Assembly: GCF_003345255.1 (NCBI RefSeq)
Contig: NZ_CP029331.1
Location: 620,001 to 684,000, forward strand
Length of the DNA: 64,000 bases
DNA from: Pseudothauera hydrothermalis
GTDB lineage: Bacteria; Pseudomonadota; Gammaproteobacteria; Burkholderiales; Rhodocyclaceae
Reading direction: 5' to 3'
Shown: piece after piece, positions 53,447 through 63,958 of the stretch
How positions within the stretch are numbered: position 1 is the first letter of the stretch
How the letters are laid out: every line of letters begins with the position of its first letter
Program-made: the position numbers and the translations under genes
The notes under the pieces: model-generated
Database searches by the model: none
Told to the model about the DNA's origin: nothing
The model's input: only the letters and a program-made list of their open reading frames with translations

Positions 53447-54478
53447 ATGTTTGGTTTCCTGAAAAAATCCGGCAAGCCCAACGGCACCGACACGCCGGCT
53501 GCCGCGCAGGCGCAAGCTGATGCCGACGCTGCGCCGCGTCCGTCTTGGGCCGAGCGCCTCAAGGCCGGCCTGTCCCGTACCCGCGCGCAGTTCAGCGGTG
53601 GGCTGTCCAGCCTGTTCGATCGTCGCAAGATCGATGAAGATCTGCTCGAGGAGCTGGAAACGACGCTACTGATGGCCGACTGCGGTGTGGAGGCCACCAC
53701 CCACTTGCTCGATGAACTGCGCCGGCGCTGGAAGCGCGACAAGCTTGAAACTGCCGAGGAGCTGCAGCAGGCTCTGGCTGACGCACTGCGGGATATGCTG
53801 GCTCCGCTCGAGCAGCCGCTGCAAGTGGAGGGACATCGCCCCTTCATCATCATGATCGCTGGCGTCAATGGCGCCGGAAAGACCACCTCGATCGGCAAGC
53901 TGGCCAAGTATTTCCAGGCCCAAGGCAAGAGCGTGCTGTTAGCCGCCGGCGACACCTTCCGTGCCGCGGCGCGCGAGCAGCTGGTCACCTGGGGCGAGCG
54001 CAATCATGTCACCGTGATCGCGCAGGACGGCGGCGACGCGGCGGCGGTGATCTTCGATGCCATCAATGCCGCCCGTGCGCGCAAGATCGATGTGGTGCTG
54101 GCCGACACCGCTGGCCGCTTGCCCACCCAGTTGCACTTGATGGAGGAAATCGCCAAGGTGCGCCGGGTGATCGCCAAGGCCGACCCGTCTGCGCCGCACG
54201 AGGTGCTTTTGGTGCTCGATGCCAACATCGGGCAAAACGCGCTCGCCCAGGTCAAGGCTTTTGACGGCGCGATTGGCGTGACCGGTCTGGTGCTGACCAA
54301 ACTCGACGGCACCGCCAAGGGCGGGGTGGTGGCGGCCATTGCGCGTCAGTGCCCCAAAGCGCTGCGTTTCATCGGTGTGGGCGAGGGCATCGACGACCTG
54401 CAACCTTTTCGCGCCCGCGAGTTCGTCGACGCGCTGTTCGCGCCAGTCCCCGGCGTGCGCCACGACGCCGACGCATGA
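53447..54478 (+). CDS. ftsY: signal recognition particle receptor FtsY
   Basis: A 343-residue SRP GTPase receptor with a short A domain (first 45 residues), an N four-helix domain (FDRRKIDEDLLEELETTLLMADCGVEATTHLL) and a G domain: GVNGAGKTTSIGKLA, GDTFRAAAREQL, DTAGRL and TKLDGTAKGG. It guides membrane-protein ribosomes to SecYEG. Start at 53447 (MFGFLKKSGK) is the family standard; in-frame ATGs up to 53369 give no conserved residues. Overlaps ftsE by 4 bp. Confidence 0.97.
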   Translation: MFGFLKKSGKPNGTDTPAAAQAQADADAAPRPSWAERLKAGLSRTRAQFSGGLSSLFDRRKIDEDLLEELETTLLMADCGVEATTHLLDELRRRWKRDKLETAEELQQALADALRDMLAPLEQPLQVEGHRPFIIMIAGVNGAGKTTSIGKLAKYFQAQGKSVLLAAGDTFRAAAREQLVTWGERNHVTVIAQDGGDAAAVIFDAINAARARKIDVVLADTAGRLPTQLHLMEEIAKVRRVIAKADPSAPHEVLLVLDANIGQNALAQVKAFDGAIGVTGLVLTKLDGTAKGGVVAAIARQCPKALRFIGVGEGIDDLQPFRAREFVDALFAPVPGVRHDADA

Positions 54479-55137
54479 TCGTCTTCGAGCAAGTCTCCAA
54501 GCGCTACGCGGGCGGCTACACCGCGCTCGCGGGGGTGAGCTTCGAGATCCGCCACGGAGAACTGATCGTGCTCTCCGGCCATTCGGGTGCGGGCAAAAGC
54601 ACCCTGCTCAAGCTCATCCCGGTGATCGAGCGGCCCACCGCCGGCAGGGTGCGTATCAATGGGCAGGATGTATCGCACATGCCGGCGCGGGCCATTCCCT
54701 ATTTGCGGCGTAACCTCGGTCTGGTGTTGCAGGAATCTCGTCTGCTCTATGACCGCAATGTGTTTGACAACGTGATGCTGCCTCTGGTCATCACCGGTCA
54801 CCCGCCGCGGGACGCCGCCAAGCGGGTGTCGGCGGCGCTGGAGCGTGTGGGACTGGCCGGGCGCGAGCGCGAAATGCCCGCAGGATTGTCGGGCGGCGAA
54901 CAGCAATGCGTGGCCATTGCGCGCGCCATCGTCAACCGCCCGTCGATCTTGATCGCGGACGAACCCACGGCTCACCTCGATCCGGATTACGCGCACGAGA
55001 TCGCCGAGTTGTTCCGCTCCTTCAACAGCGCCGGGGTTACCGTGGTGGTGTCGACCCACGATGCGACGCTGTTCGCGGCCAGCCGTCCGCGCCGCTTGGT
55101 GTTGCACAAAGGTGTGCTGGTGGAGGGGGCGGCATGA
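54475..55137 (+). CDS. ftsE: cell division ATP-binding protein FtsE
   Basis: A 220-residue ABC ATPase that with FtsX controls septal peptidoglycan hydrolases. Walker A GHSGAGKST, Walker B ILIADEPTAHLD, H-loop VVSTHD. The ABC signature reads LSGGEQQCVAIARA; the highly conserved arginine after QQ is a cysteine (TGC at about 54908), explainable by a single C-to-T change from CGC. The D-loop THLD form is also less usual (commonly TGNLD). Overlaps ftsY and ftsX by 4 bp each. Confidence 0.95.
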   Translation: MIVFEQVSKRYAGGYTALAGVSFEIRHGELIVLSGHSGAGKSTLLKLIPVIERPTAGRVRINGQDVSHMPARAIPYLRRNLGLVLQESRLLYDRNVFDNVMLPLVITGHPPRDAAKRVSAALERVGLAGREREMPAGLSGGEQQCVAIARAIVNRPSILIADEPTAHLDPDYAHEIAELFRSFNSAGVTVVVSTHDATLFAASRPRRLVLHKGVLVEGAA

Positions 55138-56030
55138 TCCATTGGCTCTACCTGCATGGGCGGGCGTTCGTCCAGGCTTGTGCGCGCCTGTTTGCGCAAC
55201 CGTTGGGTACGCTGCTGTCGGCGTTGGTCATCGGTATAGCCCTGTCGCTGCCGGCCGGGGCGTATCTGCTGCTAGACAATCTGGCGGGGCTGGCCCGTGG
55301 GGTGTCCGGGGTGCCCGAGATCAGTGTGTTCATGGCGCCGCAAGCCGGTCCGCCCGCAATCGATGATATCGACCGGCGGCTGAAGGCTGACAGCCGGGTG
55401 GCGCGCTATCGCTTTGTGCCGCGCGACCAGGCGCTGGCGCAATTGGCTCAGAGCGGACTGGGCGACGTATTGAGTGGCCTGCAGACCAATCCGCTGCCGG
55501 ATGCTTTCGTGCTGGTGCCGGCCAGTGAAGATCCCGCCTCGTTCGAGGCGTTGGCCAGCGAGGCGCGCGCATGGCCTGCGGTGGCCCATGTGCAGCTCGA
55601 TTCGGCATGGGTCAAGCGGCTGCATGCCTTGCTGACCTTGGGCAAGTCGGCGGTGCTGGTGTTGGCGGCACTGCTAGGCGTGGCGTTGGTCATCGTCACC
55701 TTCAACACCATTCGGTTGCAGATTCTCACCCAGCGTGCGGAAATTGCCGTAAGCCGCCTGCTGGGCGCAACCGACGCCTTCATCCGGCGGCCGTTTTACT
55801 GGTTTGGTGGGCTGCAGGGGTTGCTGGGCGGTGCGGTGGCGTTGGGGGTGGTTTGGGCGGTGGTACTGGCGCTGCGCGCGCCGGTCGCCGAATTGGCACA
55901 AACTTACGGCGCGGTGTTTCGTTTGTCCGGTCCGGGCTGGCCCGAAAGCTTGGCGATTTTGGGCTTCGCTGTGCTGTTGGGCTGGCTGGGGAGCGCCATT
56001 TCGGTTCGGCGCCACCTGGCCTGGGATTGA
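55134..56030 (+). CDS. ftsX: cell division protein FtsX
   Basis: A 298-residue inner-membrane protein with four helices: one near residues 25-47, then a periplasmic domain (EISVFMAPQAGPPAIDDIDRRL), and three C-terminal helices around 165-190, 215-245 and 270-290. QILTQRAEIAVSRLLGATDAFIRRPF is the conserved cytoplasmic loop typical of the FtsX/MacB fold. Partner of FtsE. Followed by 172 bp holding the ahpC promoter. Confidence 0.95.
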   Translation: MIHWLYLHGRAFVQACARLFAQPLGTLLSALVIGIALSLPAGAYLLLDNLAGLARGVSGVPEISVFMAPQAGPPAIDDIDRRLKADSRVARYRFVPRDQALAQLAQSGLGDVLSGLQTNPLPDAFVLVPASEDPASFEALASEARAWPAVAHVQLDSAWVKRLHALLTLGKSAVLVLAALLGVALVIVTFNTIRLQILTQRAEIAVSRLLGATDAFIRRPFYWFGGLQGLLGGAVALGVVWAVVLALRAPVAELAQTYGAVFRLSGPGWPESLAILGFAVLLGWLGSAISVRRHLAWD

Positions 56031-56082
56031 AATCCCGCGATTCGTCCCTAGTTGAAACTGACGATGCAGCCGTTGATTATCG

Positions 56083-56119
56083 ATAGGTTGCATCAATGGC
56101 GATGATCCCCACAATCAAT
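56083..56119 (+). promoter_or_regulatory. candidate OxyR site and promoter of ahpC
   Basis: Four tetrads ATAG, CAAT, ATCC, CAAT are spaced exactly seven bases apart, the 4-7-4-7-4-7-4 layout of OxyR sites (ATAG/CTAT), with 12 of 16 consensus bases. A TAGAAT -10 hexamer lies at 56143-56148 with a weak -35 adjoining the site, the usual place for OxyR activation. Inferred regulation: peroxide induction. Confidence 0.5.
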
Positions 56120-56202
56120 TAGAGTGATTCATCATCGCTGCGTAGAATTCAAGTCCTAAAGTTTCAACCGCAGTCGCTCACCAACCTAACGGAGGAAAGC
56201 AA

Positions 56203-56766
56203 ATGTCTCTGATCAATACCCAGGTCAAACCTTTCAAAGCCCAGGCTTTCAAAAATGGCAAGTTCATCGAGGTGACCGATGCCGACCTGAAGGGCAAGTG
56301 GTCCGTGCTGATCTTCATGCCGGCGGCCTTCACCTTCAACTGCCCCACCGAGATCGAAGATGCCGCCGAGCACTATGCCGAATTCCAAAAGGCCGGTGCC
56401 GAGGTGTATGTCATCACCACCGACACCCATTTCTCGCACAAAGTGTGGCATGAAACCTCCCCCGCGGTTGGTAAGGCTCAGTTTGCCCTGGTCGGCGATC
56501 CGACTCACCAGCTGACCCGCGCCTTCGATGTGCATATCGACGAAGAGGGCTTGGCGCTGCGCGGTACGTTCATCGTCAACCCGGACGGCGTGATCAAGAC
56601 CATGGAGGTGCACGACAACGCCATCGCGCGGGATGTGTCCGAGACCGTTCGTAAGCTCAAGGCCGCCCAATACGTGGCGTCTCACCCGAATGAAGTCTGC
56701 CCGGCCAAGTGGAAGGAAGGCGAAAAGACCCTGGCCCCGTCGATCGACTTGGTCGGCAAGATCTGA
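56203..56766 (+). CDS. ahpC: alkyl hydroperoxide reductase peroxidase subunit AhpC
   Basis: A 187-residue typical 2-Cys peroxiredoxin. The peroxidatic cysteine lies in FMPAAFTFNCPTEIEDAAEHY (asparagine where valine is usual before CPTE), the resolving cysteine in NEVCPAKWKEG. Reduces hydrogen peroxide and organic peroxides using AhpF. Strong ribosome-binding site GGAGGAAAG. A CAGCCGGC/GCCGGCTG hairpin at 56814-56834 between ahpC and ahpF may balance expression. Confidence 0.97.
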   Translation: MSLINTQVKPFKAQAFKNGKFIEVTDADLKGKWSVLIFMPAAFTFNCPTEIEDAAEHYAEFQKAGAEVYVITTDTHFSHKVWHETSPAVGKAQFALVGDPTHQLTRAFDVHIDEEGLALRGTFIVNPDGVIKTMEVHDNAIARDVSETVRKLKAAQYVASHPNEVCPAKWKEGEKTLAPSIDLVGKI

Positions 56767-56890
56767 GGTTTGGCGCTATTAGCCCGGGCCGCGCGGCCTG
56801 GGAGGCAAGTTACGCAGCCGGCCTCGTGCCGGCTGTGTTGTATCGGGCAGCGGCGTTGCTGCGCCCATCTCATAAAGGGAAGTAATCGTC

Positions 56891-58450
56891 ATGCTGGACG
56901 CCAATATCAAGACTCAACTGAAAGCCTACTTGGAACGGGTGACGCAGCCGATCGAGATCGTGGCGTCGCTCGACGACAGCCCCAAATCGCATGAAATGCT
57001 GGAACTGCTGCATGACGTGGTGGAGCAGTCCAAGTTGATCACCCTGATCGAACGCCGCGACGACGATGAGCGCAAGCCGTCGTTTACCGTCGGCCCGCGC
57101 GGTAGCGAGGCGCGTGTGCGTTTTGCCGGTTTGCCGATGGGGCACGAATTTACCTCGCTGATCCTTGCGTTGCTGCAGTCGGCCGGTTATCCGCCAAAGG
57201 TCGATCCGGAAGTGATCGAACAGATCAAGCAGCTCGAAGGCGAATTCAACTTCGAGACCTATGTATCGCTGTCTTGCCACAATTGCCCGGACGTGGTGCA
57301 GGCGCTGAACCTGATGGCTATTCTCAATCCGAATATCCGTCACACCATGATCGACGGGGCGCTGTTCCAGTCTGAAGTGGAGGCGCGTCAGATCATGGCG
57401 GTGCCGACGGTGTATTTGAACGGCCAGGAGTTCGGTCAAGGGCGCATGGAGCTGGCGGAAATTCTTGCCAAGGTCGACAGCGGTGCAGCGGCCCGCGATG
57501 CCAAAAAGCTCTCGGAAAAGCCAGCCTTCGATGTGCTGGTGATCGGCGGCGGCCCGGCCGGTGCGGCGGCGGCGATCTACGCGGCGCGCAAAGGCATCCG
57601 TACCGGCGTGGTGGCCGAGCGTTTCGGCGGCCAGGTCATGGATACCCTGGGCATCGAAAACTTCATCTCGGTGAAGTACACCGAGGGGCCGAAGCTGGTT
57701 GCCAGCCTGGAGGAGCACGTCAAGGAGTATGAGGTCGACGTGATGAATCTGCAGCGGGTGGCGGCCTTGGTGCCAGGGGAAAATCTGCACCAAGTGCAGT
57801 TGGAAAACGGCGCGGTACTCCAGGCCAAGGCGGTGATCATTGCCACCGGCGCGCGCTGGCGCGAGATGAATGTGCCGGGCGAGAAAGAATTCCGCGGCAA
57901 GGGTGTGGCGTATTGCCCGCACTGCGACGGCCCGTTGTTCAAAGGCAAGCGCGTGGCGGTGATCGGTGGCGGCAACTCGGGCGTGGAGGCGGCTATCGAC
58001 TTGGCGGGCGTGGTCGCGCATGTCACCTTGCTGGAATTTGCCGACACCCTGCGTGCCGATGCGGTGTTGCAGAAAAAGCTCTACAGTCTGCCCAATGTCA
58101 CGGTGATCAAAAACGCGCAGACCACCGAAGTCACTGGCACCGACAAAGTCAACGGACTGGTGTATAAAGACCGGCTGTCGGGCCAAATGCAGCGCATCGA
58201 GCTGGAAGGCGTTTTTGTGCAGATCGGTCTATTGCCCAACACCGATTTTCTCAAGGGCACGCTGGAGCTGACACGCTTTGGCGAGGTGGTCGTCGACGCC
58301 AAAGGGCAGACCAGCGTCTCCGGGGTGTTTGCCGCCGGCGATTGCACCACGGTGCCCTACAAGCAGATCGTCATCGCCATGGGTGAAGGGGCCAAAGCCG
58401 CGCTGTCGGCCTTCGATCACCTGATCCGCAGCAGCGCGCCGGTGGCCTGA
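56891..58450 (+). CDS. ahpF: alkyl hydroperoxide reductase flavoprotein AhpF
   Basis: A 519-residue NAD(P)H:AhpC reductase. N-terminal tandem thioredoxin fold with the active CHNC ([11 protein letters not shown]); FAD-binding [21 protein letters not shown]; redox-active CPHC in [17 protein letters not shown]-binding [20 protein letters not shown]-terminal [28 protein letters not shown]. All domains are complete. Ends at a strong terminator. Confidence 0.97.
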   Translation: MLDANIKTQLKAYLERVTQPIEIVASLDDSPKSHEMLELLHDVVEQSKLITLIERRDDDERKPSFTVGPRGSEARVRFAGLPMGHEFTSLILALLQSAGYPPKVDPEVIEQIKQLEGEFNFETYVSLSCHNCPDVVQALNLMAILNPNIRHTMIDGALFQSEVEARQIMAVPTVYLNGQEFGQGRMELAEILAKVDSGAAARDAKKLSEKPAFDVLVIGGGPAGAAAAIYAARKGIRTGVVAERFGGQVMDTLGIENFISVKYTEGPKLVASLEEHVKEYEVDVMNLQRVAALVPGENLHQVQLENGAVLQAKAVIIATGARWREMNVPGEKEFRGKGVAYCPHCDGPLFKGKRVAVIGGGNSGVEAAIDLAGVVAHVTLLEFADTLRADAVLQKKLYSLPNVTVIKNAQTTEVTGTDKVNGLVYKDRLSGQMQRIELEGVFVQIGLLPNTDFLKGTLELTRFGEVVVDAKGQTSVSGVFAAGDCTTVPYKQIVIAMGEGAKAALSAFDHLIRSSAPVA

Positions 58451-58473
58451 GTCGGCTTGGCTGCTGGCCGAAC

Positions 58474-58496
58474 GCCCCGCCGCGAGCGGGGCTTTT
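58474..58496 (+). terminator. rho-independent terminator after ahpF
   Basis: GCCCCGC-CGCGA-GCGGGGC stem-loop followed by TTTT, 24 bp past the ahpF stop. Confidence 0.85.
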
Positions 58497-58560
58497 GTAT
58501 TTTCTGGATGCATTCCGCGGCGGGGGCGGTCGCGGTCAGTCATGTTTTGGGAGATCTTTC

Positions 58561-60429
58561 GTGCTTTTCGAATGGTTCGAGCGCCGCGTCGATCCTTATC
58601 CCGAGGCCCCGCCCCGTGCCGCACCACGGGGCTTTTTTGCTTTCCTGTGGGCGGCCACTGAGGGTATGCGGCCGTATATTTTGGGCATGATGCTGCTTAC
58701 TGCAGCCATTGGCGTGTTCGAGGCGTTGCTGTTTGCCATGCTTGGGCGGGTGGTGGATTGGCTCGCCGCGGTGGAGCCGGCACGGCTGTGGGCCGAGGAA
58801 GGCGCACGACTATCGATGCTGGCTGGCCTCATCCTGGGCAGTATCGTTCTGGTGGCGCTGCAAACCATGCTCAAGCATCAATCGCTGGCGGGGAACTTTC
58901 CGATGCGTCTGCGTTGGAACTATCACCGTTTGCTCCTCGGCCAGAGTATGAGCTTCTTCCAGGATGAGTTCGCCGGGCGGGTGTCGGCCAAGGTCATGCA
59001 GACCGCGCTGGCGGTGCGTGACAGTTGCCTGATCATGACCGACATCCTGGTCTTTGTGGTGATCTATTTCGTCACCATGGTGGCCGTGGTGGGCGGCTTC
59101 GACCTTTGGCTGATGCTGCCTTTTCTCGGTTGGCTGGTGCTCTACGTGCTGGCATTGCGCTGGTTCGTGCCGCGGCTGGCCAAGGTTTCACGCGCACAGG
59201 CCGACGCCCGTGCGTTGATGACCGGGCGGATTACCGATGCGTACACCAACATCGCCACGGTGAAGCTGTTTTCGCATGCAGGGCGCGAAGCTGGCTACGC
59301 GCGCGCGGCGATGAAGGAGTTTATGCACACGGTGCACGGGCAGATGCGTCTGGTGAGCGGCATCGAAATCGTCAATCACACGCTGTCCATGTTGTTGATC
59401 CTTGCCACCGCGGGTGTGGCCTTGTGGTTGTGGTCGGCAGCCGAAGTGGGCATCGGCGCGGTGGCGGCCGCCACCGCAATGGCCTTGCGGCTCAATGGCA
59501 TGTCCCACTGGGTGATGTGGGAGACCGCGGCGCTGTTCGAGAACGTCGGCACCGTGCAGGACGGTATCAATACCTTGTCGCGCCCGGCCACCGTTGTGGA
59601 CCGTCCGGCGGCGCCTGCGCTTTGTGTATCCCGCGGCGAAATCCGCTTCGAGCATGTGAGCTTTGCCTACGGCGCCGAGGGCGAAGGCGCACGCCGGGTC
59701 ATCGAGGACTTTTCCTTGCTCATCCGCCCGGGCGAGAAAATCGGCCTGGTGGGGCGTTCCGGGGCGGGCAAGTCCACGCTGGTGAACCTGTTGCTGCGCT
59801 TTCATGATGTGACCGGCGGGCGCATCTTGATCGACGGTCAGGATATCGCCACGGTCACCCAGGAAAGTCTGCGTGCGGCCATCGGCATGGTGACTCAGGA
59901 CACTTCCTTGTTACACCGTTCGGTGCGCGACAACATCCTTTACGGCCGGCCGGATGCCACCGAGGCGCAGATGATCGCCGCGGCCCGCCGTGCCGAGGCG
60001 CATGATTTCATCCTTGGCCTGACCGATCCTAAAGGTCGGCGTGGTTATGACGCCCATGTGGGCGAACGGGGTGTGAAACTGTCCGGCGGGCAGCGTCAGC
60101 GCATTGCCATTGCACGCGTCATGCTCAAAGATGCCCCCATCCTGTTGCTGGATGAAGCCACCAGTGCGCTGGATTCGGAGGTGGAGGCGGCCATCCAGGC
60201 CAGCCTATACCGTCTGATGGAAGGTAAAACGGTGGTGGCAATTGCCCATCGGCTGTCGACCATCGCCGCGATGGACCGCCTGATCGTCATGGACGGCGGG
60301 CGGATCGTCGAGGAGGGCGATCATCGCAGCCTGCTTGCCCGTGGTGGGCTGTATGCGCGCCTGTGGGCGCACCAAAGCGGCGGTTTTCTGGGCGACGATG
60401 TGGTGGAGGACGCCTCTGCGCTGGGCTGA
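58561..60429 (+). CDS. ABC exporter (fused membrane and ATPase domains)
   Basis: A 622-residue half-transporter: six transmembrane helices (about residues 40-320) and a C-terminal ATPase with VGRSGAGKSTLVNLLLRF, LSGGQRQRIAIARV, ILLLDEATSALD and AHRLSTI. It belongs to the MsbA/heavy-metal/multidrug exporter group; substrate unknown. The start is a GTG at 58561 with GGGAG seven bases before; an ATG 66 bases upstream lies in the ahpF terminator region and lacks support. Stands alone after the ahp terminator. Confidence 0.92.
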   Translation: MLFEWFERRVDPYPEAPPRAAPRGFFAFLWAATEGMRPYILGMMLLTAAIGVFEALLFAMLGRVVDWLAAVEPARLWAEEGARLSMLAGLILGSIVLVALQTMLKHQSLAGNFPMRLRWNYHRLLLGQSMSFFQDEFAGRVSAKVMQTALAVRDSCLIMTDILVFVVIYFVTMVAVVGGFDLWLMLPFLGWLVLYVLALRWFVPRLAKVSRAQADARALMTGRITDAYTNIATVKLFSHAGREAGYARAAMKEFMHTVHGQMRLVSGIEIVNHTLSMLLILATAGVALWLWSAAEVGIGAVAAATAMALRLNGMSHWVMWETAALFENVGTVQDGINTLSRPATVVDRPAAPALCVSRGEIRFEHVSFAYGAEGEGARRVIEDFSLLIRPGEKIGLVGRSGAGKSTLVNLLLRFHDVTGGRILIDGQDIATVTQESLRAAIGMVTQDTSLLHRSVRDNILYGRPDATEAQMIAAARRAEAHDFILGLTDPKGRRGYDAHVGERGVKLSGGQRQRIAIARVMLKDAPILLLDEATSALDSEVEAAIQASLYRLMEGKTVVAIAHRLSTIAAMDRLIVMDGGRIVEEGDHRSLLARGGLYARLWAHQSGGFLGDDVVEDASALG

Positions 60430-60576
60430 ATTGCTGCAATGCACCAAAACTGCGCCCGGAATGCACCAGAAAAGCTCGATATGTCGGTATGGTTTTATTT
60501 TAAGTGTATGAAATAAAAGAAAATATTGTTCGGCATGCTTTTCGCTTGGGGCGGGCTGTCCACTAGGAGAAACAAC

Positions 60577-60888
60577 ATGGCTGACTCTTATGAACTGCCT
60601 CGCCTCATGGCGCGTTTGAAGTTGCAGGTACGCCGCCAGTTGAATCAGTCGGTGGACCTGGCGCGCTTGAGTCGTGACCCGGACTATATGCGTCAGCGTC
60701 TGGCCGAATTGGAAGATCAGGCCGCAGACGAAGAATTACTGGTGCTGATCCTGCGCCTGAGGGAGCTGCTCAGCCCGCCCGAACCGGCGGTGTTGCCGGC
60801 GGCGCAAGCCACACAAGCAAGCGGACCCGACTCGGCGGCATCGCGGCCTGCATTCAGGGATTACCGCTTTGGCGCCAGAGCTTGGTGA
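60577..60888 (+). CDS. small protein of unknown function
   Basis: A 103-residue protein: helical N-terminal part (ELPRLMARLKLQVRRQLNQSVDLARLSRDPDYMRQRLAELEDQAADEELL, split here for reading), then a proline/alanine-rich linker and an arginine-containing tail RDYRFGARAW. No domain is recognised. The start has CACTAGGAGAAACAAC upstream. The 147 bp before it is notably AT-rich (TTTTATTTTAAGTGTATG) and probably holds a promoter. The 232 bp after it contains no gene. Confidence 0.6.
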   Translation: MADSYELPRLMARLKLQVRRQLNQSVDLARLSRDPDYMRQRLAELEDQAADEELLVLILRLRELLSPPEPAVLPAAQATQASGPDSAASRPAFRDYRFGARAW

Positions 60889-61084
60889 GGTAAAAGCAGT
60901 CGCATCCGGTCAGTGTCAGGGGCGAGCCGACCCATCGCTGCCACGCGCAGGACAGGGCCGCTCAATGCAGCACGCCGGGCATGGCTTGCTTCTTCGTCTA
61001 TCGATTTGACCGGCCCGGTCGCGGCGCGCTATCACGGGCGCTCGTCCTCGCCGGTCTGCTCGGCTGCCTTTGGCGGCCTGGTGA

Positions 61085-62488
<1,404 letters not shown>

Positions 62489-62614
62489 CGATTCCAATTG
62501 TTGCTGCGGCGACGGACAGGCCACGCAGGCCGCGACCCGCGCCGCGGCGTAAGGCGGGCGGTGTCGGGCTGGGCTGGTCCGGCGCGGCCTTTTTGTCAAT
62601 CAAGAGAAGCAAGC

Positions 62615-62932
62615 ATGACTTTTGCAGAAAATCTGAAGCAACTGCCTGGGGTGTCCCATCTGGCAGCTATTGAGTTGATCGACGCCGAAGGTGCGGTGGT
62701 CGGCCGCATCGAAAACAAACCCGGCCAAGCGGGTTCCCTGGCGGTTTATAACCACCTGGCCCAGTTGTATGGCGCCATCGGGCCGGATGCCGCGGCGCGC
62801 GGCTTGGAGATCTATGCCGAGCATACCGCCGATGCGCATGCCAATCCGGGCAAACACCCGAACATCGATCGTTTGATCGCGCTGATCGAGCGCGACGAAA
62901 CCCTCAAGGTCAAACAGATTTTTGCAGTTTGA
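62615..62932 (+). CDS. DUF2322 family protein
   Basis: A 105-residue soluble protein reading MTFAENLKQLPGVSHLAAIE, with NKPGQAGSLAVYNHLAQLYG and the C-terminal EHTADAHANPGKHPNIDRL, the conserved core of DUF2322, a betaproteobacterial family of unknown function. The start at 62615 is the family start; the open frame upstream is rejected. Follows purB by 126 bp. Confidence 0.8.
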   Translation: MTFAENLKQLPGVSHLAAIELIDAEGAVVGRIENKPGQAGSLAVYNHLAQLYGAIGPDAAARGLEIYAEHTADAHANPGKHPNIDRLIALIERDETLKVKQIFAV

Positions 62933-62961
62933 GCCGTTTTTTTCGGGTTGTGCCAAAAAGG

Positions 62962-62983
62962 AAGGGCGCCGCAGGGCGCCCTT
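62962..62983 (-). terminator. rho-independent terminator of the secD-secF operon
   Basis: AAGGGCGC/GCGCCCTT stem with a 6-base loop; on the minus strand it is followed by CCTTTTTGG, 21 bp past the secF stop. Confidence 0.8.
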
Positions 62984-63004
62984 GTCGTCTGCGCAATGTG
63001 GTTC

Positions 63005-63937
63005 TCAGACCACTGCTTCTTCCTTGTCCTTCTTCGGCTTGACGAACTGCTCGCGCGACACCCCCAGCCACATCACCAGCGGGCTGGCGACGAAAATCGA
63101 CGAATAGATGCCGAACATGATGCCGACGGTCAGCGCCAAAGCAAAGTAGTACAGGGTTTCGCCGCCGAAGATCAGCATCGCCAGCACCATCATCATGGTC
63201 GAGCCATGGGTGATCACGGTGCGCGAGATCATTGCGGTGATGGCATGATCGAGCACCTGCGGGGTGCTCATGTTGCGCTTTTTCTTGAAGGTTTCGCGCA
63301 CCCGGTCGAACACCACCACCGACTCGTTGACCGAATACCCCAGCACTGCCAGCACTGCCGCCAGCACCGGGAGTGAGAATTCCCACTGAAAAGCGGCGAA
63401 GAAACCGATGATGATGATCACGTCGTGCAGGTTGGCGACGATGGCCGATACCGAAAAGCGCCATTCGAAGCGCATTGCCAAGTAAGCCATGATGCCGAAG
63501 ATCACCAATAGCAGCGCCATCGCACCGTCGCTGGCCAGCTCCTTGCCGACTTGCGGGCCGACGAACTCCACCCGCCGCAACTCGGGCGCGGGGCCGGAGA
63601 CCGCGCCGAGCGTGGCCATGACCCGCTCCGAGATGCGTGAGGTGTCCAGATCCTCACGGTTGGGCATGCGGATCAGGATCTCGCGCGCGCTGCCAAAATT
63701 CTGCACCTGCGCATCCGGGTAGCCGTCCTTGCTCAACGCCTGGCGGATGTCCTCCAGGCGCGGCGGCTCGGGGTAGCCGACTTCGATCAGCGTGCCGCCG
63801 GTGAATTCCACCGACAGATTCAGTCCGCGTACCGCGATGAAAAACACCGCGAGGACAAAGACCAGCGTCGAGATGATGTTGAACTTCAGCGCATGGCGCA
63901 TGAAGGGGATGTCATTTCGTTGGCGGAAAAATTCCAT
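63005..63937 (-). CDS. secF: protein translocase subunit SecF
   Basis: A 310-residue inner-membrane protein, six transmembrane segments, with the N-terminal LSVEFTGGTLIEV motif, then VGPQVGKEL, and the late helices LGYSVNESVVVFDRVRE and ISRTVITHGSTMMMVLAMLIFGG. SecF with SecD uses the proton gradient to aid late steps of protein export. Follows secD by 21 bp. Confidence 0.97.
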   Translation of the reverse strand: MEFFRQRNDIPFMRHALKFNIISTLVFVLAVFFIAVRGLNLSVEFTGGTLIEVGYPEPPRLEDIRQALSKDGYPDAQVQNFGSAREILIRMPNREDLDTSRISERVMATLGAVSGPAPELRRVEFVGPQVGKELASDGAMALLLVIFGIMAYLAMRFEWRFSVSAIVANLHDVIIIIGFFAAFQWEFSLPVLAAVLAVLGYSVNESVVVFDRVRETFKKKRNMSTPQVLDHAITAMISRTVITHGSTMMMVLAMLIFGGETLYYFALALTVGIMFGIYSSIFVASPLVMWLGVSREQFVKPKKDKEEAVV

Positions 63938-63958
63938 GGTTGTGTGCCGTCCCTTTGC

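Noticed and set aside
62489-62614. Terminator between purB and the DUF2322 gene
   Set aside because: GGCCGCG and CGCGGCC before TTTTT could pair, but they are far apart and the stem is poor; not counted.
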